Below, one piece after another: positions 54,441 to 64,000 of a DNA stretch of 64,000 bases. How positions within the stretch are numbered: the stretch's first letter is position 1; the number at the start of each line of letters is the position of its first letter. The notes beneath the pieces were generated by a model that was not told the DNA's origin, ran no database searches, and saw nothing but the letters and a program-made list of their open reading frames with translations. The stretch lies in assembly GCF_041296385.1 (NCBI RefSeq), contig NC_091023.1, positions 26,227,924-26,291,923 on the forward strand, read 5' to 3'. Origin of the DNA: Aphelocoma coerulescens. Taxonomy: Eukaryota; Chordata; Aves; Passeriformes; Corvidae. A program made the translations under genes and the position numbers.

Positions 54441-56568
54441 AGCCCCGTGGGATGATCCTCAGCTGGCTCTGATCATCAGGCTGCAGGTTCTGAGGGGGCA
54501 CCCCTGTGCCTGCTGGCAGAGCTGTCCTGTTCCCTATGGAGCAGTTCTGCCCTCCCAGAGCCCCAGCCCAGCGGCCAGAGCTGATCTCAGCCTTGCCAGA
54601 AACCCATCCTCAGGGAAACATCAACTTCCCATCGCTGCAAAACAAGAGACTGGCCTAGCGTCTTCCAGAGAGAGTTTGCATAAATCAAAATCTGATTATG
54701 CTACATTTTGAATGCTAGATTTTCCACAAGATGGTGAAGCACAGTGATATATAATCTGTTTTGCATTGAATTAATTGAAATAAATTACCATAATCTTCCC
54801 TGAGTCCTGCAATCACTGTTTTTCAGATTGAACCTTTCCTGAAGGTTTAAAAGAAATATTTGCTTTTTCTGTAAGGGTAGTTATTAGACTTAAAAATAAT
54901 ACCTGCCCTAGGAAGAAAGCTCAGCCCCAGCTGAGTACATACCTCGTTACCTGCTGGCTCAGCCCTTTGTTAATGTGATAAGTGCTGTGATGTATCACCA
55001 CAAAATCCCGTTTTGAAGTCAGTGTGTTTCATCTTGCAAAGAGATTGATTTGAAATTGACCCCATTTCAAGTGACTAAAAATTGTAAGAGTTTCTAATTA
55101 ATTCAATTTCGAGCCTACTCACATCATATGTTTTCCATTCAACCTCTAGATCCCAGAGAGTGTATCCAGTTTTCTTCACAGTGGAGGGTGGGGCCACCCA
55201 AAGGAACTCATCCTTCCTTCTGCAAAGTTCCTACAGGCCAGTACTTACACCAAGGCAACACAGCAGCCCTGCTTCCTAAGTATAGAGCTGAAAATCATGG
55301 GGTTTTTTAATTTTGGAGCATGTACGTTTCCATCTATGTGACCACACACCCCTGCAGTGACCCACAGACTCTGAGGCTCACAAAACTCCTGAGTGCAGAG
55401 GAGGCAGCAGGGCAGGAGGGAAAGGCAAACTCAGGGCACCTTTGTTCTCCCTCCAGTTCTGACATAGTTCAGGGGCTTATGTAGCTCTTGGCAGCCACTG
55501 AGAAATCAAAAAAATAAAGTGACGGTTCTGTCTAACTTCTGCTCTTTGATTCAGCACCGAGCAGCTGCAGAGAGGGTGTTTGGGATGCAGCCCCCATCCC
55601 TGCTCCGAGGTGGTGTGGGTGTCCCTCAGGGCTGCTCATCCCACCAGGCCCCACTGGGCTTTGCCACAGCCCTCTCAGGGCACACAGCTTTAAACCCTTC
55701 TCTTCCTGGCTGGCCACTACTGCAAGTGTCCCACAGGATCTCTGTCTTTTGAAACAACCATATTAAAAAAAAAAATTATAATACACATGTTGGCATTTCA
55801 AGATAGATTCACAATTTATATAAACCCACAAACCCAGTGTCACCTCAAGCTAAAAAACACCCATAGAAAGGGAAAAAAATAAATGAAAGTTTACACTGTA
55901 GACATCTGAGAATTCAGCTAAAGGCACAGGGGAAGGAAGGCTTTCTTTTACAATGAAATTACAACTTTCAAAAAGAAAAAAAAACACACTACTAGGAGCA
56001 TGGGAAATATTTAAAATCAGGCTGTGGTTAAATTTGCTTACATAAGGCTCTGGGGGGTTTCAATGGGGTTAAAGAACGGATAATTAGGGACACACATCCA
56101 CAGAATCAGAGAATATGTCAAGTTCAAATTCAAACAGTGTTAAGTCAGTGCACAAACAGAACCTCAGTCATGAATTTATATTAACAATTCTATTGTCGGC
56201 ACTGGGGACACCTAACACATTTGTTTAGGTGTGTTTACATCCTGGAATAACACAGTTTATGTCTCCATATGAGTATGCACAAACATGTTTCCCAAATGAA
56301 CTCCAGTTCCTCATCAGTTAATTGCTGTTAACTACTGAGTGCTCAAACCCCGAGCGATGACTCGGTGCCTCACCACGCCTGGAACAGCTGCCACCAGGTG
56401 CACATTGAGCAATGCCAGTCTCCTAAAGCCTGTAAGGAGTCCCCGAATATCTATCCCTGGGCTCTCAGTAGTTCATCAGACAGGCTCGGCTCCATGTCCC
56501 TGTCACAAGGACACAGAGGTGGCACAAGCCTGGTTTCCCTCGCAGACAGAGCTGCCCACAAACCAGAC

Positions 56569-56583
56569 AGGTCAGACAGGTCA
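56569..56583 (+). promoter_or_regulatory. Perfect DR3 nuclear-receptor half-site pair
   Basis: AGGTCAGACAGGTCA is two exact AGGTCA half-sites separated by three bases, the arrangement bound by VDR/RXR heterodimers. It arises from a short direct repeat of GACAGGTCA. Whether it is bound is unknown. Confidence 0.35.
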
Positions 56584-59327
56584 AGGCCCCACACCTTTAA
56601 TCACCATGGGACCTTCTGGTTTAGCAGTGCTGAGAACTGATCAGTGCCAGGTCAAAAGCACTTGAAGAGAATCCAGAAAATTCTTTTTAGGTGCTTATAA
56701 TTGGCTAAATAAACACACAGCTAAATTTCTGTGCTATTGGTCTGATATTCAGCGACTGCAGGCACACAGTTCCTAATTTTCTGTGCTAGAAGTAGAAAAA
56801 TGTGGATGTTTCCCAAATTGTGGATACCAGATACAACTTTGTATGTATGCATAAATATTTATGCTCAGCAATCTGTAACTGTCACTGCAGAGGCTGAAGT
56901 ACAGTAGTACTGTAAGGGAATAAATGCCTCAGTATCTGTGAACTCTAATTCACTCCAGACTGACCCAGTTCTTTTGGAAATAATATTTTCCGAGCTGTTT
57001 CTCTGCTGAGAGTCCAGGCCTTGGAAATATCTTAAACATACAGTGTTCTCCCTAAACTTTATTGCAAAAATATGTGGAGACATGGCACATATTTCTGGAA
57101 TCCAGGCAGGTTGTGCTATACAGCAACTCAGATGTGAATCTCCTCTCTATTTTTTCCTTTAATTAAAGGAAAAACCAAAAGATCCAACAACGAAAGGGAA
57201 AGCAAAATCCACACTAAAGCAAACATAACATTTGAAAGAAGAAACCCAGCAGAAAATAGCCAATCTGGGATGCAGCAGAGTATCCCAAAAAGAAGTGAAA
57301 TCAAGATTGCGAACACTAGAAACCCAATTACTCAAGCACTTTGTTAGCATGCTTTCATCTTAACTTTGGTAATCATCAGTAAACTTGGCAGCAAACTCCC
57401 CATATGAAATGGAGGTACGTGATACTGCTGTAGTTCCTTCAGGAGATACAATTATCACTCATCTCATCCTCCAGCACACACAGCTCCTAACTCCCCTGAG
57501 TCACATTGCGACAATCATCACTATGAAGCTCCACACAGCTTAAAAGAGATTTTGGTGATTGGTGGTGTAGGGAAGTTCAGTCTAAACATCAGACTCATCC
57601 CTGGTGGAGAACACACATTGGACAAATGTTTCCTGCACTTTTGAATCTGCTTAGCAATGTAAGGAGGGAAAAAAACAGTAAATTTGTAACACAAAAGAAT
57701 GTTTTATACCCAAAACAGAAGAATGGAGCCCATCTTCTCCCCAGCTCCCGCAGCCCCCAGCAAGACATCCTGCTCCCTGCCGTGCCACACAGTCGTGTCT
57801 GCCATTTGGGGAACCTGGCATTGTGTGTCCTGCTTCCAGCCCCACCCCACAAACCACCCCACAGTCCTCCATGGCAGATCCCCACCTTGCCCGGCCAGGA
57901 TTTCATCAGTCCTATGTTGCTACTCCTGCATCTCTTCTGTCTCTCTCCTAACAATGAAGGGGAGGTGCAGAGTTTCATACACCGAATGTCCTGGATGTGT
58001 CCATACAACACCCCAAAGTTACTTTTGTTACAGACAGAGAAAACCCCTGAACACACGTTCAGCCCCAGCTCACCCCAGGAGCCCAAAGCAGCAGACCTGG
58101 GGAAGACACCACAACCCAGCAGAGAAAGTTAAACACGAGGCACATTTTGTGCTTTTAAGGACCACAGAAATGTGCAGATTTGATCTCTAAAATGTATCTA
58201 TTTTATGCTTCTCCACAAAGTGTTTTTGGAATATCTACAGAGATTCTTTCAAGCTACCTCTCTGGACAAGAGCGGATACAACACGTCCCCTTGATTGCTG
58301 AAACTGGGATAACTGTAGGAACACTACAGAAACAAAGAATTAGATGAATGTACCCACAAATGAGAAACTGGGAAGGGACATCTGCTATAAATACTGACCT
58401 GTACCTTTTGCAATACCTGATTCAGAGGAAAAAACAGCCAACTTCAATTTCAGTTTAGTTTTCCCCCAGATGTCCATTTACAACCATCCTCAAAAGCAAC
58501 CTAAAACATGCCCTTTGACCCTAGAGTAACAGATTAACACGACTGTATCAAAAAGCAAAAACTTCACCAATTTTCTGATCATTCTGTCCAGTCTCATTGC
58601 TGCAGTATTTCTTGCACAATCATTATCAGTCTGTCAAGCAGAGGAGAAGCATCTGGGATCTGTCTGTACCTGAATATCAAATCTATTAACTAAGCACTTT
58701 TTATAATGTTCCCTTACAGAACTTTGTAGAAATAAATGGGGTTTGTATCATTGAAGTTGAAGTTACGTGTCAGGCACCATTTTCCTAAAACTCTCTGTCA
58801 AGGACTACAAAACAAAGTTATGGCTTCTTGATCAGTCTGCTCTTCACCCAAACCTCCAAGAGACTCAAGACTGCCAAAACTAAAAATAGTCAATACAGAA
58901 CAGCTGCCTTCAATATTTTAAGACTTACTTGAATGACTTGCAAGTTCTGGTTAACTGACTTCTAATTTTACAGTGGTTTATGTAGGATCTGGGACTTGTT
59001 GGATAGTGCAGATTAAGGATTTACTTTGAGTACTTGCTTTATGCACAATATGTCACCTCTGGCATGGACAGCAGCAAAGCAGCCCCGGTGTTTGTTGGAG
59101 CAGTTGCATCCTTCAGAAATTTAAAACAGCCACAGAGAAAATGTGATGGCTGTTCTGGAGCTCTCTGCAGGAACATCTCCGCTCATCATCATTGACCAGG
59201 TTTTGCTGGGGGTTCCTTCAGCACCATAAGGTCTGTTCCATAAGGAATGCTCCAGAACTGAGATCATGGAGGCGAGATCATCTGTGGAAAGGGAGGAATT
59301 CTGATTCCAGTCCCAGTGAAGTCAGAT

Positions 59328-59343
59328 ACACACACACACACAC
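59328..59343. repeat. (AC)8 microsatellite
   Basis: Eight uninterrupted AC dinucleotides in otherwise unique sequence. Confidence 0.9.
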
Positions 59344-60108
59344 TGACTCTTACCTGGGAAACACAGCAAGATTTTTGGTTACAGACCAACAAACTCTACA
59401 GAAATTAAAACACAAAATCAACAAAAAAAACCCAAACCCCCAACACACGCAGCCCCAACAACACACTTGCACTCCATTTCTCATCACTAGAACTCACTTG
59501 AGTATCTTTTGCTTTTTGCACTAGAAGTTTGTTCTCAGATCCCTCTCATCTGCTGCACACACGGTTACCAAAGACTGTCAGCCCCAAACACAAACTTCTC
59601 CAATTTGGGCAGATGCTGGATTCCTGCAAAAATGAGGTTCTAAAACACTGCTGTAGCAATGTGACAGGAAGGAGAATCTTTGACACACACATTTTGCATG
59701 AGGCTGTAAACACTGTAGGAACAGGCTGTAAGCTGTGAACATCAATATTTAAAACCATTTCCCCTTGGAACTGAGCTCACACACGTTTGCTTCTAGAGCA
59801 AGTCTCAGATCTCACCAGAACATGAACAGTTCTGCCCAAGGGCACAGTGAGGGTTCACTCAGAAGAACGTCTGGGTTGCTGTACAAACCTGGACAGGGAC
59901 AGGGCTTCCAATGGCAGCAGTGCTCCAACCATTTTCCATTTACCTCGTGGGAGTTGTCCTTGCACTCCATGCACGTGTGCAACCCCTTTTAGCACAAAAT
60001 TCTGAAAGAACTTTCTGCATTATGTCACTGCTCGAGGAAATCTGACCCCGAACAACACCTGCACACAATGAGTACCCAAGTGAGGAAGTCATAAAGAGCC
60101 AGCTGCCC

Positions 60109-60114
60109 TTTATT
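60109..60114 (-). terminator. Alternative distal polyadenylation hexamer
   Basis: This is another minus-strand AATAAA, about 1.1 kb beyond the first. It would extend the RAP2B 3' UTR to about 3.8 kb if used. A hexamer alone is weak evidence. Confidence 0.2.
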
Positions 60115-61203
60115 AAAAATGCCCTTTGCAAACAACTTGCCGTACATTCTTTTGAGAGAAGCAGAACCACCAGGATCCCACAGCCACAGAATTCCACATC
60201 AGCTCCAGCACCATCAGATCAACAAATCCTGAGCATCATGTTGAGCAGAAGCACACTTGCATTGGGACTGGGGCTGAGAACACGGCACGGTTACAGTCAC
60301 GGACACCGGGATGCCACACACGCTTTCTTGCAATAGAACAAGCTCGGATTTTTAAAAATACAATCATCATGTACAGCAAAATATGTGGTCACAAGACCAG
60401 TCTTAAACCAAGGCCTTGTTTACACAACTTCTGCGATGTCAGGAAGTATTTTGGCTGGGAATGTAATTTTTCTTCCAAAACAAGTAAATATTTGCAATTC
60501 TCACTGTGAAAAGAGTGATATACCACCTCTGTATTGACATGGGTGTAACATATTCCCACAGGGAAAAGGAATAAAGAGTACCTTTATATTGATACAACAT
60601 TTCCCTCAAGTGTCGAAGCTAATATAGCTTTCATCACTCAGTCAAGTTAAAGCAGGATGTTTTTTTTCAGACTTTTCATAGACAAGGCCTATGTTTAACA
60701 AGCACCAAAACACTTCAGAGTATTTGGAAGATCACACTACTGAGCTCTACACTTTGTACTGTCCTCACTAGTCATACAGAACATTGAATGCCTAAATACA
60801 TTCAAAACCCTGATCAGACAGTGCCATCCATAGCTGCTTAAATGCTTCACTGTTTAACAAATACACCTTTTTGGCCAAAACTAGAATGTACCACACAGCA
60901 CGGAGCTCAGCTGGCTGCCCTCAGCCGCTCTGCCAGGCTGAGCAAAATTGGACTTTGTGTGCTACAAACACCCACTTTTGCCTTGTTCCTCAAGCACAGC
61001 TCAGGCAGTGGCGAAACAGAGGCACTGGGGAACGTGAGGGATCTGCTGTCTCCTGGGAGGGCACAATAAATACCTGCTTTTATCAACCAGATCAAGCTGC
61101 TGTCAATGCACTGATCTAGAGCAAGGGCTGTTGGGTGCTAAAAACTGTACATTCCCATTGAATTTAAGGCAAAATTGAACCATGGCAGTAACAGAGACGT
61201 AAA

Positions 61204-61209
61204 TTTATT
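61204..61209 (-). terminator. Candidate polyadenylation signal for RAP2B
   Basis: TTTATT on the plus strand reads AATAAA on the minus strand. It is the first canonical hexamer downstream of the RAP2B stop. The following mRNA-sense sequence is moderately U-rich. Cleavage site inferred, not shown. Confidence 0.45.
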
Positions 61210-62688
61210 TCTTTTTAACATCAGATGTGCAGTTTGTAAGCTGCAGATGTGGCAGCAGTCAAGCTTCCTTAGCTTTCAATGCAGTACTTGGGTTAAAAGG
61301 AACCCCTTCTGTCAGTAAGTGTTATTCCCCTCTCTTCCTAGCACGGGAGTCCTCTGGCTTCTAATGAATTTTTAGGAATTTCTGGAAGATGAGCTGCAAT
61401 GAGGTTTTCAATTTTCACTTAAAAACGGGGGGTAAATGAATGCGTCTATTACAGGGAGACCCCAGGCAGCAGCAAGGGACCAGCACTGGGGTTGCCTTCT
61501 CCAGCCCCCTCTATTTTTCACTGTGGTTGTGTCACTGAGGCTGACACAGCCCCACTGACTGGACCAACAGGTCCTTGCTGGAAGGATACACGTGAGCTCA
61601 GAAGAAGAAACACGCTTTCAGTATAGAATCATTTACAAATTTTCAGTAGATACTTGATATTACTACAAAAAGTAGTAATTCTGACTAAAGCACAAACGAC
61701 AATTTTCATTTAAATCAGTGGCATTTCAAAATGCAGCATCAAACTGACACTGCATGCTGTTCTTGCAGTGCTGAAGCACAAGGTTTTCCTGCTTAAAACA
61801 TGAGAAATGACCAGATTCACAAAGGGATCATGGCAGTTACTTTTCAATTGGCCTGATTAAAAATCCCTTTACACATCATTGCTCAACCTTTGCTTCTGAG
61901 ATGTAAGATAATTTCAAGACTTCTTGGGATAGGGGGGAGAAGGAAAAAGAGAGTTGCAGGTTTTGTGTGCAAACCTTTAAAGAAGGGGCAAAGAGAGGAA
62001 GAAAACAGGTTAACAAGCTCCTTGGATCTTCCAAGGGATGGGAGACACAGGTCTCCTCCCACCCCAGCCCCTCTGCAAACCAGAAAACAAAAAGGTCTGG
62101 TTCATAATTTTAAAGCAATAATGCAATGAGACTAAAAGCTTAAACTTCATAAATAAGTGACCTTTAGAGCTTCACCCCGATAAACCATGCTGCTTTCAGG
62201 AGGGAAAAAGGGCCTCGTCTTACAGGGCCTGTTGCAGTAAGCCCACACTACCTTCCAAAAGCTGCCTCTGAGCACAGCCTTCTTCTCACAGGTTGGCATC
62301 ACACTGGGCCAGGCCCTGAACACAAGCAAAAACCTGTATCAAAAATGACTAAATATTAGGTAAAACAGCACTCTTGTGCTTTGCCTTTTTTTAACCACTG
62401 TTCTTAGCTAAATCGACCCCTCTACCTTTCACTGCTACTGAGATAAAAATCAGGATTAAGAGCCTGTGTGAAAGTCAGTGTTTCATGAGATACATAACAG
62501 TGCACAAAGTTGTTTTCTAAAAAACAGCATTTGTATTAAAATTCTTAAAATGGATAGACATCTCTTCAATGCATGTCTGCAATTAAAACGACAGTTGTTA
62601 GAATTTTCTTGGTACATCACAACGATAAGATTTCCTTCTTTGATGGCTGGAGGTACATCCCACGACAAAATCAAAGGGAAATAGAACC

Positions 62689-62728
62689 AAAAAAAGGAAA
62701 AAAAAAAAAAAAAAAAGAAAAGAAAAAG
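62689..62728. repeat. A-rich low-complexity tract (U-rich in the RAP2B mRNA sense)
   Basis: A run of 19 A (62698-62716) is followed by A-rich sequence with single G interruptions. On the minus strand this is a long U tract inside the presumed RAP2B 3' UTR. It could also be the tail scar of a retroposed element, but no adjacent element was recognised. Confidence 0.85.
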
Positions 62729-63468
62729 CCCTCCCCCCCAAAATCCCAAAAGGCTAAATTCTTGTAAATTTGAAGTAAATGAAGCCCGAACTTGCAAGAC
62801 ATGGAAATAACAGTTAAAAGGCTCAGATTGAAATAAGAAATAAATTCCACTAACAATAGGCCCTTTTGTCCTGGCTTGCTCGGTGTGATTACTGCAAGGA
62901 AACTGTTAAGTAGTTTTTGGAGTAGTAGATAATGGGATTCTGTGGAGCTTTCACAGGTTGGCACCGGCTGGAACAGCTGAGTATTGAAGGCACTCTACAG
63001 ACACAGGGCTGCTGTTGGCCCTGCATCACTCATGGGAAGTCTTTGCACTTGAGAGAGCTAGTCATCAAAATCAGGTATTGCCAACCCAAACCCAAAACCC
63101 CTCGGCACAAAAAGCACCACTGTCCCCCCCGCCAAAGGAAAAACCAAAACCACAACGAAATCACACACACACGCACGCCTAAAAAATTGTGCAGATTTGT
63201 AACATTTTCACAGCTGATTTAAAAAAAAACCAAACAAATAAAACAAAACCAGGAGAAAAACCACCACGCTACCACTCTCCTGCAAACTCCCATCCGATAC
63301 AGCAGGTAAACAAAATAGAGCATTATTCCAGGGATATCGGCAGCGCTGCCCGGCGCCCCGTGCCTGGCAGCACCGTTCGGGTCACAGTCCCAGTTCCATG
63401 TGCAACTCTCCGGGCGGGACGGTCCCGCACCGCCGCCCGCTTGCATAGAGACCGCGGGGAGCGGCGCC

Positions 63469-63648
63469 GGGACGGGGGGCCCGCTCCCCGGGGCTGTCCG
63501 GGACGGGGGGCCCGCTCCCCGGGGCTGTCCGGGACGGGGGGCCCGCTCCCCGGGGCTGTCCGGGACGGCCCCGCTCCCCGGGGCTGTCCGGGACGGGGGG
63601 CCCGCTCCCCGGGGCTGTCCGGGATGGCCCCGCTCCCCGGGGCTGTCC
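63469..63648. repeat. GC-rich 28/31-bp minisatellite in the RAP2B 3' UTR
   Basis: Six nearly identical units follow one another: 63469-63499, 63500-63530, 63531-63561, 63562-63589, 63590-63620 and 63621-63648. Lengths are 31, 31, 31, 28, 31 and 28 bp. Short units lack part of the G-run next to GCCC. Unit 6 has one G-to-A change (GGGATGG). A degenerate continuation runs to about 63720. Each unit contains CCCCGGGG and, in the long form, GGGCCC palindromes, with GGGAC/GTCC ends that could pair. It lies about 250-430 nt after the RAP2B stop in the transcript, so it should fold strongly in the mRNA. Confidence 0.95.
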
Positions 63649-63895
63649 GGGACGGCCCCGCTCCCCGCCGGGCTCCCCGCGGCTGTCCCGGGGCGGGTTC
63701 CCCGCGTGGCTCCGCTCCCCGGGCGGCGGGACCGACTGCTCCCGCGCCCGCCGCCGACACTGACAGGAAATATGCCATGACCAAGACTGGACGAAACGTA
63801 CATGCCGAGAAAAGCCACATTTCCAACACGATGAATTTTTTCCCCGATGTTTTTTCCCCGAGCGTGTCCGCCGGGGCGCGGGGCCGCCGCCGCCC

Positions 63896-64000
63896 TCAGA
63901 GGATGGCGCAGGAGGCGCAGCACGGCTCGTCCCCGTTGGGCTGCGCCGCGTAGTTCATCTGCCTGACGATCTCGGCGAAGAGCTCGTCCACCGAGGCTTT
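63896..64000 (-). CDS. RAP2B: RAP2B, Ras-related small GTPase, C-terminal 34 residues (gene continues beyond the window)
   Basis: Read on the minus strand, the last 105 bases give 34 codons and a TGA stop (63896-63898). The peptide begins [14 protein letters not shown] and ends [15 protein letters not shown]. This is the end of the GTPase fold (helix alpha-5) plus the hypervariable tail of a Rap2 protein. RAP2A and RAP2C have different tails and end in glutamine, whereas the PNGDE segment and terminal leucine fit RAP2B. By family length (183 residues) this covers about residues 150-183; the G1-G5 motifs lie beyond the right edge. Rap2 proteins are membrane-bound GTP switches acting on cytoskeleton and kinase effectors such as TNIK and MINK. 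The CC pair is the expected palmitoylation site and the CAIL box should be geranylgeranylated. Third codon positions are mostly G or C. No intron appears, in keeping with the single coding exon of mammalian RAP2B. The tail differs slightly from the human form (serine/alanine order, alanine for valine in CAAX). Confidence 0.95.
   Translation of the reverse strand, partial: KASVDELFAEIVRQMNYAAQPNGDEPCCASCAIL

Larger units (their letters stand above)
53221..61184. other. Intergenic unique sequence, no gene seen
   Basis: Mixed AT-rich and moderately GC-rich unique sequence downstream (3') of RAP2B. It includes a GC-richer patch at 55.56-55.70 kb and scattered A runs. No exon, promoter or RNA gene was identified beyond the small features listed separately. 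Confidence 0.5.
61185..63895 (-). other. RAP2B: Probable 3' UTR of RAP2B
   Basis: The sequence follows the RAP2B stop codon on the minus strand. I found no minus-strand AATAAA or ATTAAA between the stop and the AATAAA at 61204-61209, so the simplest transcript has a 3' UTR of about 2.7 kb ending roughly 10-30 nt beyond that signal. The first ~500 nt are very GC-rich and contain a minisatellite; the rest is AT-rich, with U-rich stretches in the mRNA sense at 62689-62728 and around 63211-63250. The left limit is inferred. A second minus-strand AATAAA (60109-60114) could give a longer form. Confidence 0.5.

Noticed and set aside
56098..56130. Possible second CR1 tail (CAGAATCAGAGAATATGTCA)
   Set aside because: Only about 30 bp resemble the CR1 end and the following sequence does not continue the consensus.
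63189..63953. Open frames of up to 254 codons (Gly/Pro/Arg-rich) overlapping the RAP2B end
   Set aside because: They cross the GC minisatellite, and the right-hand part overlaps the true RAP2B coding frame on the minus strand. Composition is that of GC-rich repeat translation.

Overview
The window looks like vertebrate, most probably avian, nuclear DNA. A truncated CR1 retrotransposon tail (50411-50543, minus strand) is typical of bird and other sauropsid genomes. Interspersed repeats are otherwise very sparse, and short CpG-dense clusters stand out from AT-rich unique sequence, as is common in birds. No prokaryotic gene organisation, CRISPR array, rRNA or tRNA was seen.

The only protein-coding gene I can name is at the right edge. 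The last 34 codons and stop of RAP2B, a Ras-family GTPase, lie on the minus strand at 63896-64000. Its probable 3' UTR runs leftward for about 2.7 kb to the first minus-strand AATAAA (61204-61209). About 250 nt past the stop it carries a very GC-rich 28/31-bp minisatellite (63469-63648). In mammals RAP2B lies between P2RY1 (upstream) and ARHGEF26 (downstream). If that order holds here, the rest of the window is the RAP2B-ARHGEF26 intergenic interval. I found no ARHGEF26-like coding sequence.

The other ~61 kb has no recognisable coding gene. Its landmarks, left to right, are: a cluster of POU octamer motifs (9840-10130); small CpG clusters (about 11.5, 12.4, 27.8, 29.5, 48.9 and 54.3 kb); AT-rich segments rich in homeodomain-type TAATTA/TAATTAT motifs (12.0-13.3 kb and 43.9-44.1 kb); an orphan CpG-island promoter (36130-36830); the CR1 fragment; and a CpG-rich 69-bp x 7 minisatellite (52692-53174).

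The most interesting object is the orphan promoter. It contains a 30-bp tandem array (36441-36660) in which every unit carries a CCAAT box and all seven full units carry an E2F-like GGCGCGGGAA core. All 11 spacer positions vary between units, while the 19 positions covering the two cores and a short CG are invariant. A YY1-like site and a strong minus-strand splice donor on its left side suggest it fires leftward into an unidentified spliced transcript.

Many long open frames in the window (36.1-36.9, 52.4-53.3 and 63.2-63.95 kb) are by-products of GC-rich tandem repeats and are not called as genes.
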